From the NCBI RefSeq assembly GCF_001422735.1, contig NZ_LMLZ01000020.1, forward strand, positions 330,954 to 394,953: 64,000 bases of DNA. The letters are read 5' to 3'. This stretch comes from Acidovorax sp. Leaf78 (GTDB lineage: Bacteria > Pseudomonadota > Gammaproteobacteria > Burkholderiales > Burkholderiaceae_C). The notes under the pieces are model-generated. The model saw only the letters and a program-made list of their open reading frames with translations. It was not told where the DNA came from and did no database searches. Shown one piece after another: positions 42,059-53,638 of the stretch; within the stretch, counting starts at the first letter, position 1, and every line of letters begins with the position of its first letter. The translations under genes and the position numbers were made by a program.

Positions 42059-43555
42059 TCAGCTCAGCAGTGCCTGGGCGAATTCGCGTGCGTTGAAGGT
42101 TTCCAGGTCTTCCAGCTTCTCGCCCACGCCGATGAAGTACACCGGGATCGGGCGCTCCTGCGCAATGGCGGCCAGCACGCCGCCCTTGGCCGTGCCGTCG
42201 AGCTTGGTCACGATCAGGCCGGTGAGCTGCAGTGCATCATCAAAAGACCGCACCTGGGCCAGCGCGTTCTGGCCGGTGTTGCCGTCGATGACCAGCAGCA
42301 CCTCGTGCGGTGCCGTGGCATCGGCCTTGGTCACCACGCGGCGGATCTTTTTCAGCTCTTCCATCAGGTGCAGCTGCGTGGGCAGGCGGCCGGCGGTGTC
42401 CACCAGCACCACGTCCTTGCCGCGTGCCTTGCCGGCCGTCACGGCATCGAAGCTCACGGCGGCCGGGTCGCCCCCTTCCTGGCTCACGATCTCCACCGTG
42501 TTGCGGTCGGCCCAGACACCGAGCTGCTCGCGCGCCGCGGCGCGGAAGGTGTCGGCCGCGGCCAGCAGCACGGCGGCGCCTTCGTCGGCCAGGTGCTTGG
42601 TGAGCTTGCCGATGGACGTGGTCTTGCCCGCGCCATTGACGCCCGCCACCATGATCACGGTGGGCGTGAACTCGCCGATGACCAGCGGCTTTTCCAGCGG
42701 GCGCAGCAGGTCGGCCAAAGCGTCAGCCAGCAGGCCCTTGACCGCTGCAGGGTCGGTGGCCTTGGCATCCTTCACCCGGCGCTTGAGGTCCTGCAGCAGG
42801 TGCGTGGTGGCCTTGACGCCCGTGTCGGCCATGAGCAGGGCTTCTTCCAGTTCTTCGTACAGCGCATCGTCGATCTGAGTGCCGGTGAAGACCGTGGTGA
42901 TGCTGGTGCCGGTCTTGCGCAGGCCGGACTTGAGGCGGTCGAGCCAGCCCGTGCGTTCGGCAGGGGCGGCGGCGATGGCTGCAGCGGGGGCTGGTGCTGA
43001 CACCGGCACTGGCACTGGTGTGGGCGCCATGAACGGCGCGAGCGGAGCCCGAGCCGGAGCCGGAGATGGTGCGACGGCCGGGGTGGACGGCGCGGGCGCA
43101 GGGACGCGAGCGGCGGGCGCCAGAGCGGGCGCTGCGGCAGGCGGCGTCACCGCAGGGGGCGCAAGCACAGGTGCCGCTGCAGGTACCGCCACGGGCGCAA
43201 ACACCGGCGTGGACACCGGCGCAGGTGCCGGTGTAGGTACCGGGGCGGCTACCGGCGTTGAGGGTGGCGGCTCCGCCGTCTTGTTGCCAAAAGGATTGCG
43301 CAGCCAGCCGAAGGCCGAGGGGGCTGGCGCTGCGACTGGCGCAACGGGTTGCACGGCCCCGGAAGCCGCTGGGGCAGGCGCGGCAGGCCAGGGCGGCACA
43401 GGCGCCGCAGTCGGGGCGGGGGCCGCCGATGGAGGGGTTAAAGGGGCTGGGGGCGTGGTCGGCGCGGCTGTGACCGGAGGGGCGGCCGCAGGTGCGGCGG
43501 CTTCCGGGGCCGGGGTGGACTCGGGGGAGGGCTTTTTCTTGAAAAAACTGAACAT
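42059..43555 (-). CDS. ftsY: Signal recognition particle receptor FtsY
   Basis: Protein of 498 residues. After MFSFFKKKPSPES there is a long Pro/Ala-rich low-complexity stretch (about residues 10-210), then the NG domain with GVNGAGKTTSIGKL (G1), DTFRAAAREQL (G2), DTAGRLPT (G3), TKLDGTAKGG (G4) and GVGEKLEDLETF (G5). It docks the SRP-ribosome complex at the membrane. I start at ATG 43555, the family-like N-terminus; a second ATG at 43579 would add MADSKNPP. The divergent M16 gene begins 4-28 nt away. Confidence 0.95.
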   Translation of the reverse strand: MFSFFKKKPSPESTPAPEAAAPAAAPPVTAAPTTPPAPLTPPSAAPAPTAAPVPPWPAAPAPAASGAVQPVAPVAAPAPSAFGWLRNPFGNKTAEPPPSTPVAAPVPTPAPAPVSTPVFAPVAVPAAAPVLAPPAVTPPAAAPALAPAARVPAPAPSTPAVAPSPAPARAPLAPFMAPTPVPVPVSAPAPAAAIAAAPAERTGWLDRLKSGLRKTGTSITTVFTGTQIDDALYEELEEALLMADTGVKATTHLLQDLKRRVKDAKATDPAAVKGLLADALADLLRPLEKPLVIGEFTPTVIMVAGVNGAGKTTSIGKLTKHLADEGAAVLLAAADTFRAAAREQLGVWADRNTVEIVSQEGGDPAAVSFDAVTAGKARGKDVVLVDTAGRLPTQLHLMEELKKIRRVVTKADATAPHEVLLVIDGNTGQNALAQVRSFDDALQLTGLIVTKLDGTAKGGVLAAIAQERPIPVYFIGVGEKLEDLETFNAREFAQALLS

Positions 43556-43582
43556 TGGCGGGTTCTTAGAATCAGCCATTCT

Positions 43583-45016
43583 ATGAAACGCGCTTTCACC
43601 CTTCTGGCCCTGGTGGCCTGCCTCTCGTCCGGGGCTGCCTTTGCGGCGACCACCCCGGCTGTTCCAACCCCCGCCACGCCGTCCAGTACGGCCTCTGGCG
43701 CAGAGCTGTTCACGCTCAAAAACGGCATGCAGCTCATCGTGCAGCCGGACCGCCGCGCACCCACCGCGGTGCACATGGTGTGGGTGCGCGTGGGTTCCAT
43801 GGACGAGGTCGATGGCGTCACGGGCGTCGCCCACGTGCTCGAGCACATGATGTTCAAGGGCACCAAGACGCTGCCGCCCGGCGACTTCTCGCGCCGCGTG
43901 GCCGCCCTGGGCGGGCGCGAAAACGCGTTCACCAGCCGCGACTACACGGGCTACTACCAGCAGATCCCGTCCAATCGGCTGGAAGACGTGATGAAGCTCG
44001 AATCCGACCGGTTTGCCAACAACCAGTGGCCGGATGAGGAATTCAAGAAAGAGCTGGAGGTGGTGAAGGAAGAGCGCCGCCTGCGCACCGAAGACCAGCC
44101 CCGGGCCGTGCTGTCCGAGCAGCTTTTTGCCACCACCTTCATCGCATCGCCCTACCGCCGCCCCATCATCGGGTGGATGAGCGACCTGGATGCGCTCACC
44201 CCCAACGACGCCCGCGCCTTCTACCGCCAGTGGTACACGCCCACCAACGCGGTGGTCGTGGTGGCTGGCGACGTAGACCCCGCCAAGGTGCGCGCCTGGG
44301 CCGAAAAGTACTACGGCAGCATCCCCGCCCATGCGCTGCCCGAGCGCAAGCCGCGCATCGAGCCCGTACAGCAAGGCATGCGCCGCATCGCCGTCAAGGC
44401 CCCGGCCGAGCAGGCCTACGTGGCGCTGGCGTTTCGCACGCCCAGCCTGGAGCGGCTGGACAAGCTCACCGACGCCGACAACGATGCTCTGGCATTGATG
44501 GTCCTGTCGGCCGTGTTCAGCGGCTATGACGGTGCCCGCCTGGACCGCGCCCTGACCCAGGGCGAGAACCGTGTGGCCGACAGTGCCAGCAGCGGCGCCA
44601 TGGTCACCGGCCGCGGTCCCAGCCTGTTCATGCTCAGTGGCGTGCCCGCTGCGGGCAAGACCGCGCAGCAGGTCGAAGACGCGCTGCGCGCCGAAGTCAC
44701 CCGCGTGGCGCGTGACGGCGTGAGCGAGGCCGAACTGGCACGGGTCAAGACGCAGTGGATCGCCTCCACCGTGTACGAACGCGACTCCGTGATGAACCAG
44801 GCCCAGGAGCTGGGCGGCAACTGGATCCAGGGCTTTCCGCTCGACGCCAACGAGCGCCTGCTGGCGCTGCTGCGCACCGTGACGCCAGCCCAGGTACAGG
44901 CCGTGGCCGCCAAGTACTTCGGCGACGACCAGCTCACCGTGGGCACGCTGCTGCCCCAGCCCCTGGAGGGCCTGCGCGCCCGCCCCACACTGCCCCCTGG
45001 CACCGTGATCCGTTGA
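43583..45016 (+). CDS. M16-family metallopeptidase with HxxEH zinc motif
   Basis: Protein of 477 residues with a signal peptide (LLALVACLSSGAAFAATT). The inverted zinc motif is HVLEH (His84, Glu87, His88) in VAHVLEHMMFKGTKTLPPG, followed by the conserved NAFTSRDYTGYY. It is a periplasmic pitrilysin-type protease. It lies 21 nt upstream of a second M16 gene that lacks the motif; together they match the known active/inactive subunit pairs of this family. Confidence 0.93.
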   Translation: MKRAFTLLALVACLSSGAAFAATTPAVPTPATPSSTASGAELFTLKNGMQLIVQPDRRAPTAVHMVWVRVGSMDEVDGVTGVAHVLEHMMFKGTKTLPPGDFSRRVAALGGRENAFTSRDYTGYYQQIPSNRLEDVMKLESDRFANNQWPDEEFKKELEVVKEERRLRTEDQPRAVLSEQLFATTFIASPYRRPIIGWMSDLDALTPNDARAFYRQWYTPTNAVVVVAGDVDPAKVRAWAEKYYGSIPAHALPERKPRIEPVQQGMRRIAVKAPAEQAYVALAFRTPSLERLDKLTDADNDALALMVLSAVFSGYDGARLDRALTQGENRVADSASSGAMVTGRGPSLFMLSGVPAAGKTAQQVEDALRAEVTRVARDGVSEAELARVKTQWIASTVYERDSVMNQAQELGGNWIQGFPLDANERLLALLRTVTPAQVQAVAAKYFGDDQLTVGTLLPQPLEGLRARPTLPPGTVIR

Positions 45017-45037
45017 ACAAGCCTTGGGCCATTGCAC

Positions 45038-46384
45038 ATGATTACTATCAAAAATATAGCTGCTCGCGCTTGCCTGATAAGCGCTGGAGTGGTTTTTTAT
45101 TCAAACCCTGCCTGGGCGTTGCTGCCCATTCAGCACTGGACGGAGGCGAACGGCGCCAAGGTCTATCTGGTCGAAAGCCCGGTCATCCCCATGGTGGACG
45201 TGCAGATCGACTTCGACGCCGGCAGTCGCCGCGATCCTTCCGGTAAAGAAGGCTTGGCCAGCGCGGTGGCCACCATGGCATCGAAGGGCGTCAAGGCTGT
45301 GGGCAGCGAGCCCGCGCTGGACGAGAACGGCCTGGGCGAGGCCTGGGCCGACCTGGGCGCGAACTTCGAGGCCGGTGCCGAGAACGATGCACTTCACTAC
45401 TCGCTGCGTTCGCTCACCGACCCGCCGCTGCTCGACAAGGCCGCCCGCCTGGCCGCCCGCCAGATCGGCGAGCCCAGCTGGCCTGCCGACGTGTGGCCAC
45501 GCGACCGCGCCCGCTGGACCGCCAGCCTCAAGGAAGCGGCCACGCGTCCAGCGACCGTGGCGGGCTACGCATTTGCATCGGCCGTGTACGGCACCCACCC
45601 GTACGGCCTGCGCACCACGGAAGAAAGCCTCATGCGCGTCAACATCGCCGACATGCAGACCTTTCACACCCAGCTCATCGCAGCTTGCCGTGCCAAGGTC
45701 AGCATCGTGGGCGCCGTGTCGCGTGCGCAGGCACAGACGCTGGTGGCCACGCTGCTCTCGCGCCTGCCCGCCACGTCGGGCTGCGCGCCGTTGCCAGCAG
45801 TTGGCGAGATCAACGCGCTGACTGCGCCGGCCGAGCAGAACATCCCGTTCGCGTCGGCTCAGGCCCATGTTCTGATCGGCCAGCCCGGCTTTCAGCGCCG
45901 CGACCCGGACTTCGTCGCGCTGCTGGTGGGCAACCACATCCTGGGCGGCGGTGGCTTCGTCTCGCGCCTGACCAACGAGGTGCGTGAAAAGCGCGGCCTC
46001 TCGTACAGCGTGTACAGCTACTTTGCCGCCGGCATGCATGCGGGTGCCTTTACCGTGGGCCTGCAGACCCGCCCGGACCAGGCGGCCCAGGCCGTCAAGG
46101 TCTCGCGCGAGGTCATCGCCCGCTTCGTGGCCGAAGGCCCCACCGAGGCCGAGCTGCGTGCCGCCAAGGACAACCTCATCGGCGGCTTCGCACTGCGCAT
46201 CGACAGCAACAAGAAACTGCTGGGCAACGTGGCCAACATCGCCTGGAACGACCTACCGCTCGACTACCTGGACAAGTGGACCCAAAAGGTCGATGCCCTC
46301 ACGGTGGCCGAAGTGCGCGCCGCCATGGCCCGCAAGCTGCAGCCCGAGCGCATGGTGACCGTAGTGGTGGGAGGCAAGCCATGA
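45038..46384 (+). CDS. M16-family peptidase-like protein lacking the zinc motif
   Basis: Protein of 448 residues. The M16 fold is evident (GLSYSVYSYFAAGMHAG and the ILGGGGFVSRLTNEVREKRG block), but no HxxEH is present, so it is probably the non-catalytic partner of the upstream protein. The signal peptide (from MITIKNIAARACLISAGVV, cleavage near NPAWALL) is encoded by a copy of the dispersed repeat (45047-45103) and uses the rare ATA codon. Start ATG 45038; an alternative TTG at 45032 would add two residues. It follows the active M16 gene by 21 nt and overlaps rsmD by 4 nt. Confidence 0.9.
   Translation: MITIKNIAARACLISAGVVFYSNPAWALLPIQHWTEANGAKVYLVESPVIPMVDVQIDFDAGSRRDPSGKEGLASAVATMASKGVKAVGSEPALDENGLGEAWADLGANFEAGAENDALHYSLRSLTDPPLLDKAARLAARQIGEPSWPADVWPRDRARWTASLKEAATRPATVAGYAFASAVYGTHPYGLRTTEESLMRVNIADMQTFHTQLIAACRAKVSIVGAVSRAQAQTLVATLLSRLPATSGCAPLPAVGEINALTAPAEQNIPFASAQAHVLIGQPGFQRRDPDFVALLVGNHILGGGGFVSRLTNEVREKRGLSYSVYSYFAAGMHAGAFTVGLQTRPDQAAQAVKVSREVIARFVAEGPTEAELRAAKDNLIGGFALRIDSNKKLLGNVANIAWNDLPLDYLDKWTQKVDALTVAEVRAAMARKLQPERMVTVVVGGKP
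45047..45103. repeat. Dispersed ATAGCTGCT repeat, copy 6, inside a coding region
   Basis: It reads CAAAAATATAGCTGCTCGCG then CTTGCCTGATAAGCGCTGGA and a T-rich end, with inner arms GCGCTT and AAGCGC. Unlike the other copies it is in frame within the N-terminal signal-peptide region of the second M16 protein. Confidence 0.8.
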
Positions 46385-47079
46385 GCCGCTCCACCCTGCG
46401 CCCCAGCGACCTGCCCGGCGGCAAAAACGCGGGCGCAACCGCCGCGTCTACAGCGAAGCCGAAAGGTCCCCAAAGCAATGCCGCACCCACCGACCCGGCC
46501 GTCCATAAGGGCGCGGGCGAGATCCGCATTATTGGCGGCCAGTGGAAACGCACCCGCCTCGCAGTCGCCCGCCATCCCGGCCTGCGCCCCACGCCAGACC
46601 GCGTGCGCGAGACGTTGTTCAACTGGCTCGGCCAGGACCTCACTGGTTGGCGCTGCCTCGACGCCTTCGCCGGCACCGGCGCCCTGGGCCTGGAAGCCGC
46701 ATCGCGCGGCGCCGCGGCGGTCCAACTGGTGGAGAACGATGCCTCCCTGGTGGCGCAGCTCAACACCCAGCAACAGCGCTTGAAGGCCACCACCGTGCGG
46801 GTGACCCGCGGCGACGGCCTATCTGCCCTGCAGCAGGCCGGGCCCGGCAGCCTCGACCTGATCCTGCTCGACCCGCCGTTCGGCAGCGATATCTTTGGCA
46901 AGGCACTGCAGGCCGCAGCGCGTGCCGTGGCCCCCGATGGGCATATCTACCTGGAGGCACCGCGGGTGTGGGTAGATGAGGAGCTGGCGGATTGGGGGCT
47001 GGTGGTGCACCGGCATCTGAAGGCGGGGGCGGTGCATGCCCATCTGCTGCGCCGGGGAGCGGCGGCTACCGCCGCCTGA
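46381..47079 (+). CDS. rsmD: 16S rRNA (guanine(966)-N(2))-methyltransferase RsmD
   Basis: Protein of 232 residues. Motifs: IRIIGGQWKRTRLAV, RPTPDRVRETLFNWL, SAM motif DAFAGTGALGLEAASRGA, and the catalytic DPPF in LDLILLDPPFGSDIF. It methylates G966 of 16S rRNA. ATG 46381 overlaps the stop of the M16 gene by 4 nt. About 45 extra N-terminal residues compared with E. coli RsmD are low complexity. It is convergent with xdhB. Confidence 0.92.
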   Translation: MSRSTLRPSDLPGGKNAGATAASTAKPKGPQSNAAPTDPAVHKGAGEIRIIGGQWKRTRLAVARHPGLRPTPDRVRETLFNWLGQDLTGWRCLDAFAGTGALGLEAASRGAAAVQLVENDASLVAQLNTQQQRLKATTVRVTRGDGLSALQQAGPGSLDLILLDPPFGSDIFGKALQAAARAVAPDGHIYLEAPRVWVDEELADWGLVVHRHLKAGAVHAHLLRRGAAATAA

Positions 47080-47156
47080 GCGGCGATGTGCTGGCATGGC
47101 GGTGTGGCCCTACACGCCGTCCGCTATTGCCCAGCCTGATTGGCCCGCACCCTGGC

Positions 47157-49606
47157 TCAGTTGCCTAATCGCCCCAGCGCCTTCAGTACATTCTCCGCCG
47201 TCGCAGGCGCTGTCAACACCACCGGCGCTTGCGCTGCTTCATCGCCAGCGCGCCCGGCAGCCACCGCGTTGCGCAGCGCCTCGTACACGCTGATCGCCAG
47301 CATGAACGGCGGCTCGCCCACGGCCTTGCTGCCGCCCACGTTGTCTTCGCGGTTGGCCTCGGGCCACAGGGTCACGCGGAAGTGCGCGGGGATGTCGCCC
47401 GTCGCCGGGATCTTGTACGTGCTGGGGGCGTGCGTGACCAGGTACCCCTTGTCGTTCCACACCAGCTGCTCGGTGGTGAGCCAGCCCATGCCCTGCACGA
47501 AGCCGCCTTCGATCTGGCCGATGTCGATGGCCGGGTTGATGCTGTGGCCCACGTCGTGCAGGATGTCCACGCGCGTCACGCGGCTCTCGCCGGTGAGGGT
47601 GTCGATGACGACCTCGGAGCATGCCGCGCCGTAGGCGAAGTAGTAGAACGGCCGGCCGGTGAGCGTGGCCTTGTCGTAGTGGATCTTGGGCGTGCGGTAG
47701 AAGCCGTCGCTCCACAGCTGGATGCGGTTGGCGTACGCTTCTTTCACCACGTCGTCGAACTGCCGCACTTTCTTGGGCGAGATCACCTGCCCGCCTTCGA
47801 AGCGGATCGCACCCGCGCCGCAGGTGTCGAGCCCCGACACGAAAGCTGCAAGGTTGTCGCGCACGTTGCGCGCTGCGAACTGGGCTGCGCGGCCGTTCAG
47901 GTCGGTACCGCTGCTGGCGGCGGTGGCGCTGGCGTTGGGCACCTTGCTGGTGTCGCTGGCGGTGACCAGCACGCGGGCCAGCGGCACGCCCAGCTCGTCG
48001 GCCACGATCTGCGCGACCTTGGTGTGCAGGCCTTGGCCCATCTCGGTGCCGCCGTGGTTCACCTGCACGCTGCCGTCGGTGTACACGTGCACCAGCGCGC
48101 CGGCCTGGTTGAACAGGGTAGCGGTGAAGCTGATGCCGAACTTGACCGGGGTGATCGCAAGGCCCCGCTTGAGCACAGGGCTGGTGGCGTTCCACGCCGC
48201 AATCGACGCCTGTCGCTGGCGGTAGTCGGCGTCGCGCTCCAACTGGGGCAAAAGCGCGTGCAGGATGTTGTCCTCCACCGTCATCTGGTAGTGGGTAACG
48301 TTGCGGCCTTCGGATGCGTCCTTGCCGTACAGGTTGACCATGCGCACGTCCTGCGCATCCCGGCCCAGCGCGCGCGCGATGTCGCCCAGGATGGCCTCGA
48401 TCACGATCACGCCCTGCGGGCCGCCGAAGCCGCGAAACGCCGTGTGGCTTTGGGTGTTCGTCTTGCAGCGGCACGAGGCTATCTCCACGTCGCTCAGGTA
48501 GTACGCGTTGTCGCTGTGGAACACGGCGCGGTCGGCCACGGGGCCCGACAGGTCGGCGGAAAAGCCGCAGTTGGCCGCCATCTGCAGCTTCAGGCCCGTG
48601 ATGCGGCCGGTGGCGTCAAAGCCCACGTCGTAGTCGTACGCGAACGGGTGGCGCTTGCCGGTGACCATGAAGTCTTCGTCGCGGTCCAGGCGCAGCTTGA
48701 TGGGGCGGCCGAATTTGTTCGCGGCCACGGCCGCCCACACGGCCAGGTGGCCGGCCTGCGTCTCTTTGCCGCCGAAGCCGCCACCCATGCGGCGGCATTC
48801 GACCTTGACCGCGTGGTTGTCGATGCCCAGCGCGTGTGCCACCCAGTGCTGCACCTCGCCGGGGTGCTGGGTGCTGGAGTAGATCCACCACTGCTTTTGC
48901 TCCAGCGGCAGGGCGTAGGCGATCTGGCCTTCGAGGTAGAAGTGCTCTTGCCCGCCGACTTCGAACTGGCCGCTCAGGCGGTGTTCGGACGAGACCAGGC
49001 CTGCGGCCGCGTCGCCCCGGCGCACGAACACTGGCGGCAGCACATAGCTCTGGGCCGCCAGCGCGTCCTGCACGGTGAGCACGGCGGGCAGGGGTGTGAT
49101 GTCGAGCTTCACCGCCCGCACCGCGCGGCGCGCCTGCATCACCGAGTCCGCCACGACGAGGCCGATGACCTGGCCGATGTGCTGCACGGTGTCGATGGCG
49201 AACACGGGCTCGTCGTGCGCAAAGGCGGCCAGCAGCTTGTCGCCCGGCACGTCGGCCGACAGCACCACGCCGCGCACGCCGGGCAGTGCGAGGGCGGCAC
49301 TGGCGTCCACGCTGTTCAGCTTGCCGTGAGCGACGGTGGACAGGATGGGCGCGGCGTACAGCGTGCCCTTCACCTCGGGAAGGTCGTCAATGTAGTGGGC
49401 AGCCCCGGCCACCTGGGCGCGTGCGCTTTCGTGGATGTGGGACTGGCCCATGGCACGCAGGCTGGGCGCGGGGACCGGGGCGGAGGGTGCGCCGGCAGCC
49501 GTCGGGGGCTGCGGGTCGGCGGCGTGGGCGTCGGCCGCTGCCACCATCGGGTCGTCGCCTGCGTCGCGGCTCACGGGCAGGCTGGTGGAGCCGTTGTCGC
49601 GCTGGT

Positions 49607-49610
<4 letters not shown>
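47157..49610 (-). CDS. xdhB: Xanthine dehydrogenase molybdenum-binding subunit
   Basis: Protein of 817 residues. The molybdopterin-binding region has RRMGGGFGGKE (the GGGFGGKE motif), HTAFRGFGGPQG, and the catalytic glutamate region GGSKAVGEPPFML near the C-terminus. It hydroxylates hypoxanthine/xanthine to uric acid. A ~50-residue Ala/Pro-rich extension precedes the conserved core. ATG 49610 overlaps the xdhA stop (4 nt). xdhC, the usual cofactor-insertion factor, is not in the window. Confidence 0.95.
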
Positions 49611-51265
<1,655 letters not shown>

Positions 51266-51429
51266 GCGTGGGGCGGCCCGGGGTCCGGGCAGGTAGTCGT
51301 CAGAAGGATAGTTCCAGAGCGTATGCGCACCGCGCAGCGCCCACATAAGCGCGAGCGTATAACGAGGATGCCCGGCGCGCTATGGGTTTCTGATGTTGCG
51401 GCTGGGCAGGACGGCACCGGGCCGCGCCA

Positions 51430-52251
51430 TCAGCCCTCGTGGGCAGGCTGGCGGCGCAGCAGGTAGATGTCCATGATCCAGCCATGGCGCGCGCGGGCCT
51501 GGGCGCGCGCGCTGTCGATGCGCGGGCCGGCATCGGCCAGCGGGCCGCTGTCAAGCAATTGCTGGGGCATGCCCAGGTAGGCGCCCCACCAGATGTGCAG
51601 CCCTTCAGCTGGCAAGGTGGTGAAGCTGCACTGCCCGTCGAGCATGACCACGGCCGTGTCCACCCCGGCGGGCCACCCGTGGTCGCGCAGTTGGCGGCCG
51701 GTGGTCACCACGAAGGGCTGGCCGATGTCGTTGAGTGCGATGGCGTGCGCCGCCGCCAGCGCCTGCACCGACGTGATGCCCGCCACCACCTGCACCTGTG
51801 CCGGCGCGGGCTGCAGGCGGGCCGCGATGCGCAGCGTGCTGTCGTACAGCGACGGGTCGCCCCACACCAGCAGCGCCACGCGCAGCGCTGCGCCATCGGC
51901 GGGCACAGGCAGGCGGGCCTGCGCCAGTGCACTGGCGATGGCCGCCTGCCACTGCTGCGTGATCGCGGCATGCCATTGGTCCACCTGGGCCAGGTAGTCG
52001 TCGCCCTCGCTGCGGCGCACCGGCATGTCGAAGCCGGCGATGCACGGCACTGCGGTGCCCGTCAGCACCGCATCGCACAGCGACTGCCGCAGGGCCGCCA
52101 GCTCGGCCTTGTCCTCGCCCTTGTGCGGCAGCAGGATCAGGTTGGCCGCGTTCATCGCCGCGATGGCCTGGCGCGTGAGGTGGTCGGGGTTGCCGGTGCC
52201 GATGCCGATGAGAGTCAGCGCGACGGGGGGCAGGGCCTGTTCGGCGCTCAT
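51430..52251 (-). CDS. cobF: Precorrin-6A synthase (deacetylating) CobF
   Basis: Tetrapyrrole methylase fold protein of 273 residues: [19 protein letters not shown] at the N-terminus, [18 protein letters not shown], and [17 protein letters not shown]. CobF methylates C-1 of precorrin-5 and releases acetate in the aerobic pathway. Its start overlaps the cobM stop by 4 nt. It is the last cob gene of the minus-strand run. Confidence 0.92.
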   Translation of the reverse strand: MSAEQALPPVALTLIGIGTGNPDHLTRQAIAAMNAANLILLPHKGEDKAELAALRQSLCDAVLTGTAVPCIAGFDMPVRRSEGDDYLAQVDQWHAAITQQWQAAIASALAQARLPVPADGAALRVALLVWGDPSLYDSTLRIAARLQPAPAQVQVVAGITSVQALAAAHAIALNDIGQPFVVTTGRQLRDHGWPAGVDTAVVMLDGQCSFTTLPAEGLHIWWGAYLGMPQQLLDSGPLADAGPRIDSARAQARARHGWIMDIYLLRRQPAHEG

Positions 52252-53090
52252 GCGGAGGGCGCGTCCAGCGGCTCGTCGCGGGCGGTGTCCAGCGCCGTGC
52301 CGCCCCGCACATCGGTGGCCGGAAAGCGCGGCGCAGTGCCCAGGGGGCGATAGCGGCGGTCGTAGTCGGCGGCGTAGAGGCGGCTCTCGGCAAAGTCCTC
52401 GGCCTGCAGGCTGCGGCCCACCAGGATCAGCGCGGTGCGCTCCATGCTGGTGGCCACGGCCTGCGCCAGCGCGCCCACCGTGGTGCGCACCACGGTCTCG
52501 TCGGGCCAACTGGCGCGCCACACGATGGCGGCGGGGCAGTCGGCGCCGTAGTGCGGCAGCAGCTCGGCCTGCACCTTGTCGGCCACATGGATCGACAGGT
52601 GGATCGCCAGCACCGCGCCGGTGGCGGCAAACGCCGCCAGGTTCTCGGCCTCGGGCATGGACGTGGCGCGGCCCGAGGTGCGCGTGAGCACCACCGACTG
52701 GCACAGCCCGGGCAGCGTGAGCTCCGCGCCCAGCGTGGCCGCAGCGGCAGCGAATGAGGGGACGCCGGGCGTCACGGTGTACGGAATGCCCAGCACGCGC
52801 AGCCGGCGCAGTTGCTCGCCCATGGCGGACCACACCGACAGGTCGCCCGAATGCAGGCGCGCCACGTCCTGGCCCTGCGCATGGGCGACCTCGATCTCGG
52901 CCACGATGTCGTCCAGGCTCATGGCCGCCGTGTTGACGATGCGGGCGCCCGGCGGGCAGTGCGCCAGCAGGTCGCGCGGGATCAGCGAGCCGGCGTACAG
53001 GCAGACTGGGCACGCGGCCATCAGGTCGCGGCCGCGCACGGTGATCAGGTCGGCAGCGCCGGGGCCAGCGCCGATGAAATGCACGGTCAT
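52248..53090 (-). CDS. cobM: Precorrin-4 C11-methyltransferase CobM
   Basis: SAM-dependent tetrapyrrole methylase of 280 residues: [20 protein letters not shown] at the N-terminus, [30 protein letters not shown], and [15 protein letters not shown]. It methylates C-11 of precorrin-4. ATG 53090 overlaps cobE by 4 nt. The open frame upstream is cobE's shadow. The short C-terminal tail is unremarkable. Confidence 0.93.
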   Translation of the reverse strand: MTVHFIGAGPGAADLITVRGRDLMAACPVCLYAGSLIPRDLLAHCPPGARIVNTAAMSLDDIVAEIEVAHAQGQDVARLHSGDLSVWSAMGEQLRRLRVLGIPYTVTPGVPSFAAAAATLGAELTLPGLCQSVVLTRTSGRATSMPEAENLAAFAATGAVLAIHLSIHVADKVQAELLPHYGADCPAAIVWRASWPDETVVRTTVGALAQAVATSMERTALILVGRSLQAEDFAESRLYAADYDRRYRPLGTAPRFPATDVRGGTALDTARDEPLDAPSA

Positions 53091-53638
53091 GCCGGTGCTC
53101 CTTGTAGTTCTTGAGATGGGCCCGTGGCATGCGGCAGGACAACCGCTGCGATGCCACAGGCCGGGTTGCCGGTGCGCCGGATGGCCACGGCCAGTGTGGC
53201 GCTGCCATCGGCGGCCACGAGGCGCGGCACGGCCAGCTCTGCCTGCGGGCCTGCAGCCGATAAGGCAGCTGCTTCGGCCACGCTGCCGGTGCCGTAGCGC
53301 GCCTGCAAGCGCGGCGATTGGGTGGCCACCGGTTGGCCGGCCAGGTCTGCGGCGGGTATTGCCCGTACCGGTACGGGCGGTGCGCTGCCGGCGATGCCCG
53401 ACAGCCAGGCTGCGAGCGCGGGATGCGCCGCCTTGGTGTCGAGCACGGCCACGGCGCAAGGCCGCAGGTCGTCTGCAGCCCACGCCGCATCGCCCCGCAG
53501 CAAGGCCTGCGCCTGGGCCCACAGCGCGTGCAGCGCGGCGGGCTGCGCATGGGCCCGCAGGCCCACGCCCACCACCGTGCAGACGTGGTCCTGGCTCGAG
53601 GCGGAGTGGGGTGGCATCAGGTGGGTATCACCCGTCAT
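53087..53638 (-). CDS. cobE: Cobalamin biosynthesis protein CobE (CbiG C-terminal type)
   Basis: Protein of 183 residues with the CbiG C-domain pattern: [35 protein letters not shown], and [15 protein letters not shown]. CobE is needed in the aerobic pathway but its step is not well defined. It overlaps cobL and cobM by 4 nt on each side. An N-terminal Met-rich extension precedes the domain. Confidence 0.85.
   Translation of the reverse strand: MTGDTHLMPPHSASSQDHVCTVVGVGLRAHAQPAALHALWAQAQALLRGDAAWAADDLRPCAVAVLDTKAAHPALAAWLSGIAGSAPPVPVRAIPAADLAGQPVATQSPRLQARYGTGSVAEAAALSAAGPQAELAVPRLVAADGSATLAVAIRRTGNPACGIAAVVLPHATGPSQELQGAPA

Noticed and set aside
42059..45037. ftsY read as a 992-residue protein
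   Set aside because: The upstream half is the antisense shadow of the M16 gene. The FtsY N-terminus begins at 43555 or 43579, and the M16 gene starts at 43583.
51430..53550. A 706-residue cob fusion protein
   Set aside because: The upstream part is read out of frame through cobM. cobF starts at 52251 with a 4-nt overlap to cobM, as for the other joints.
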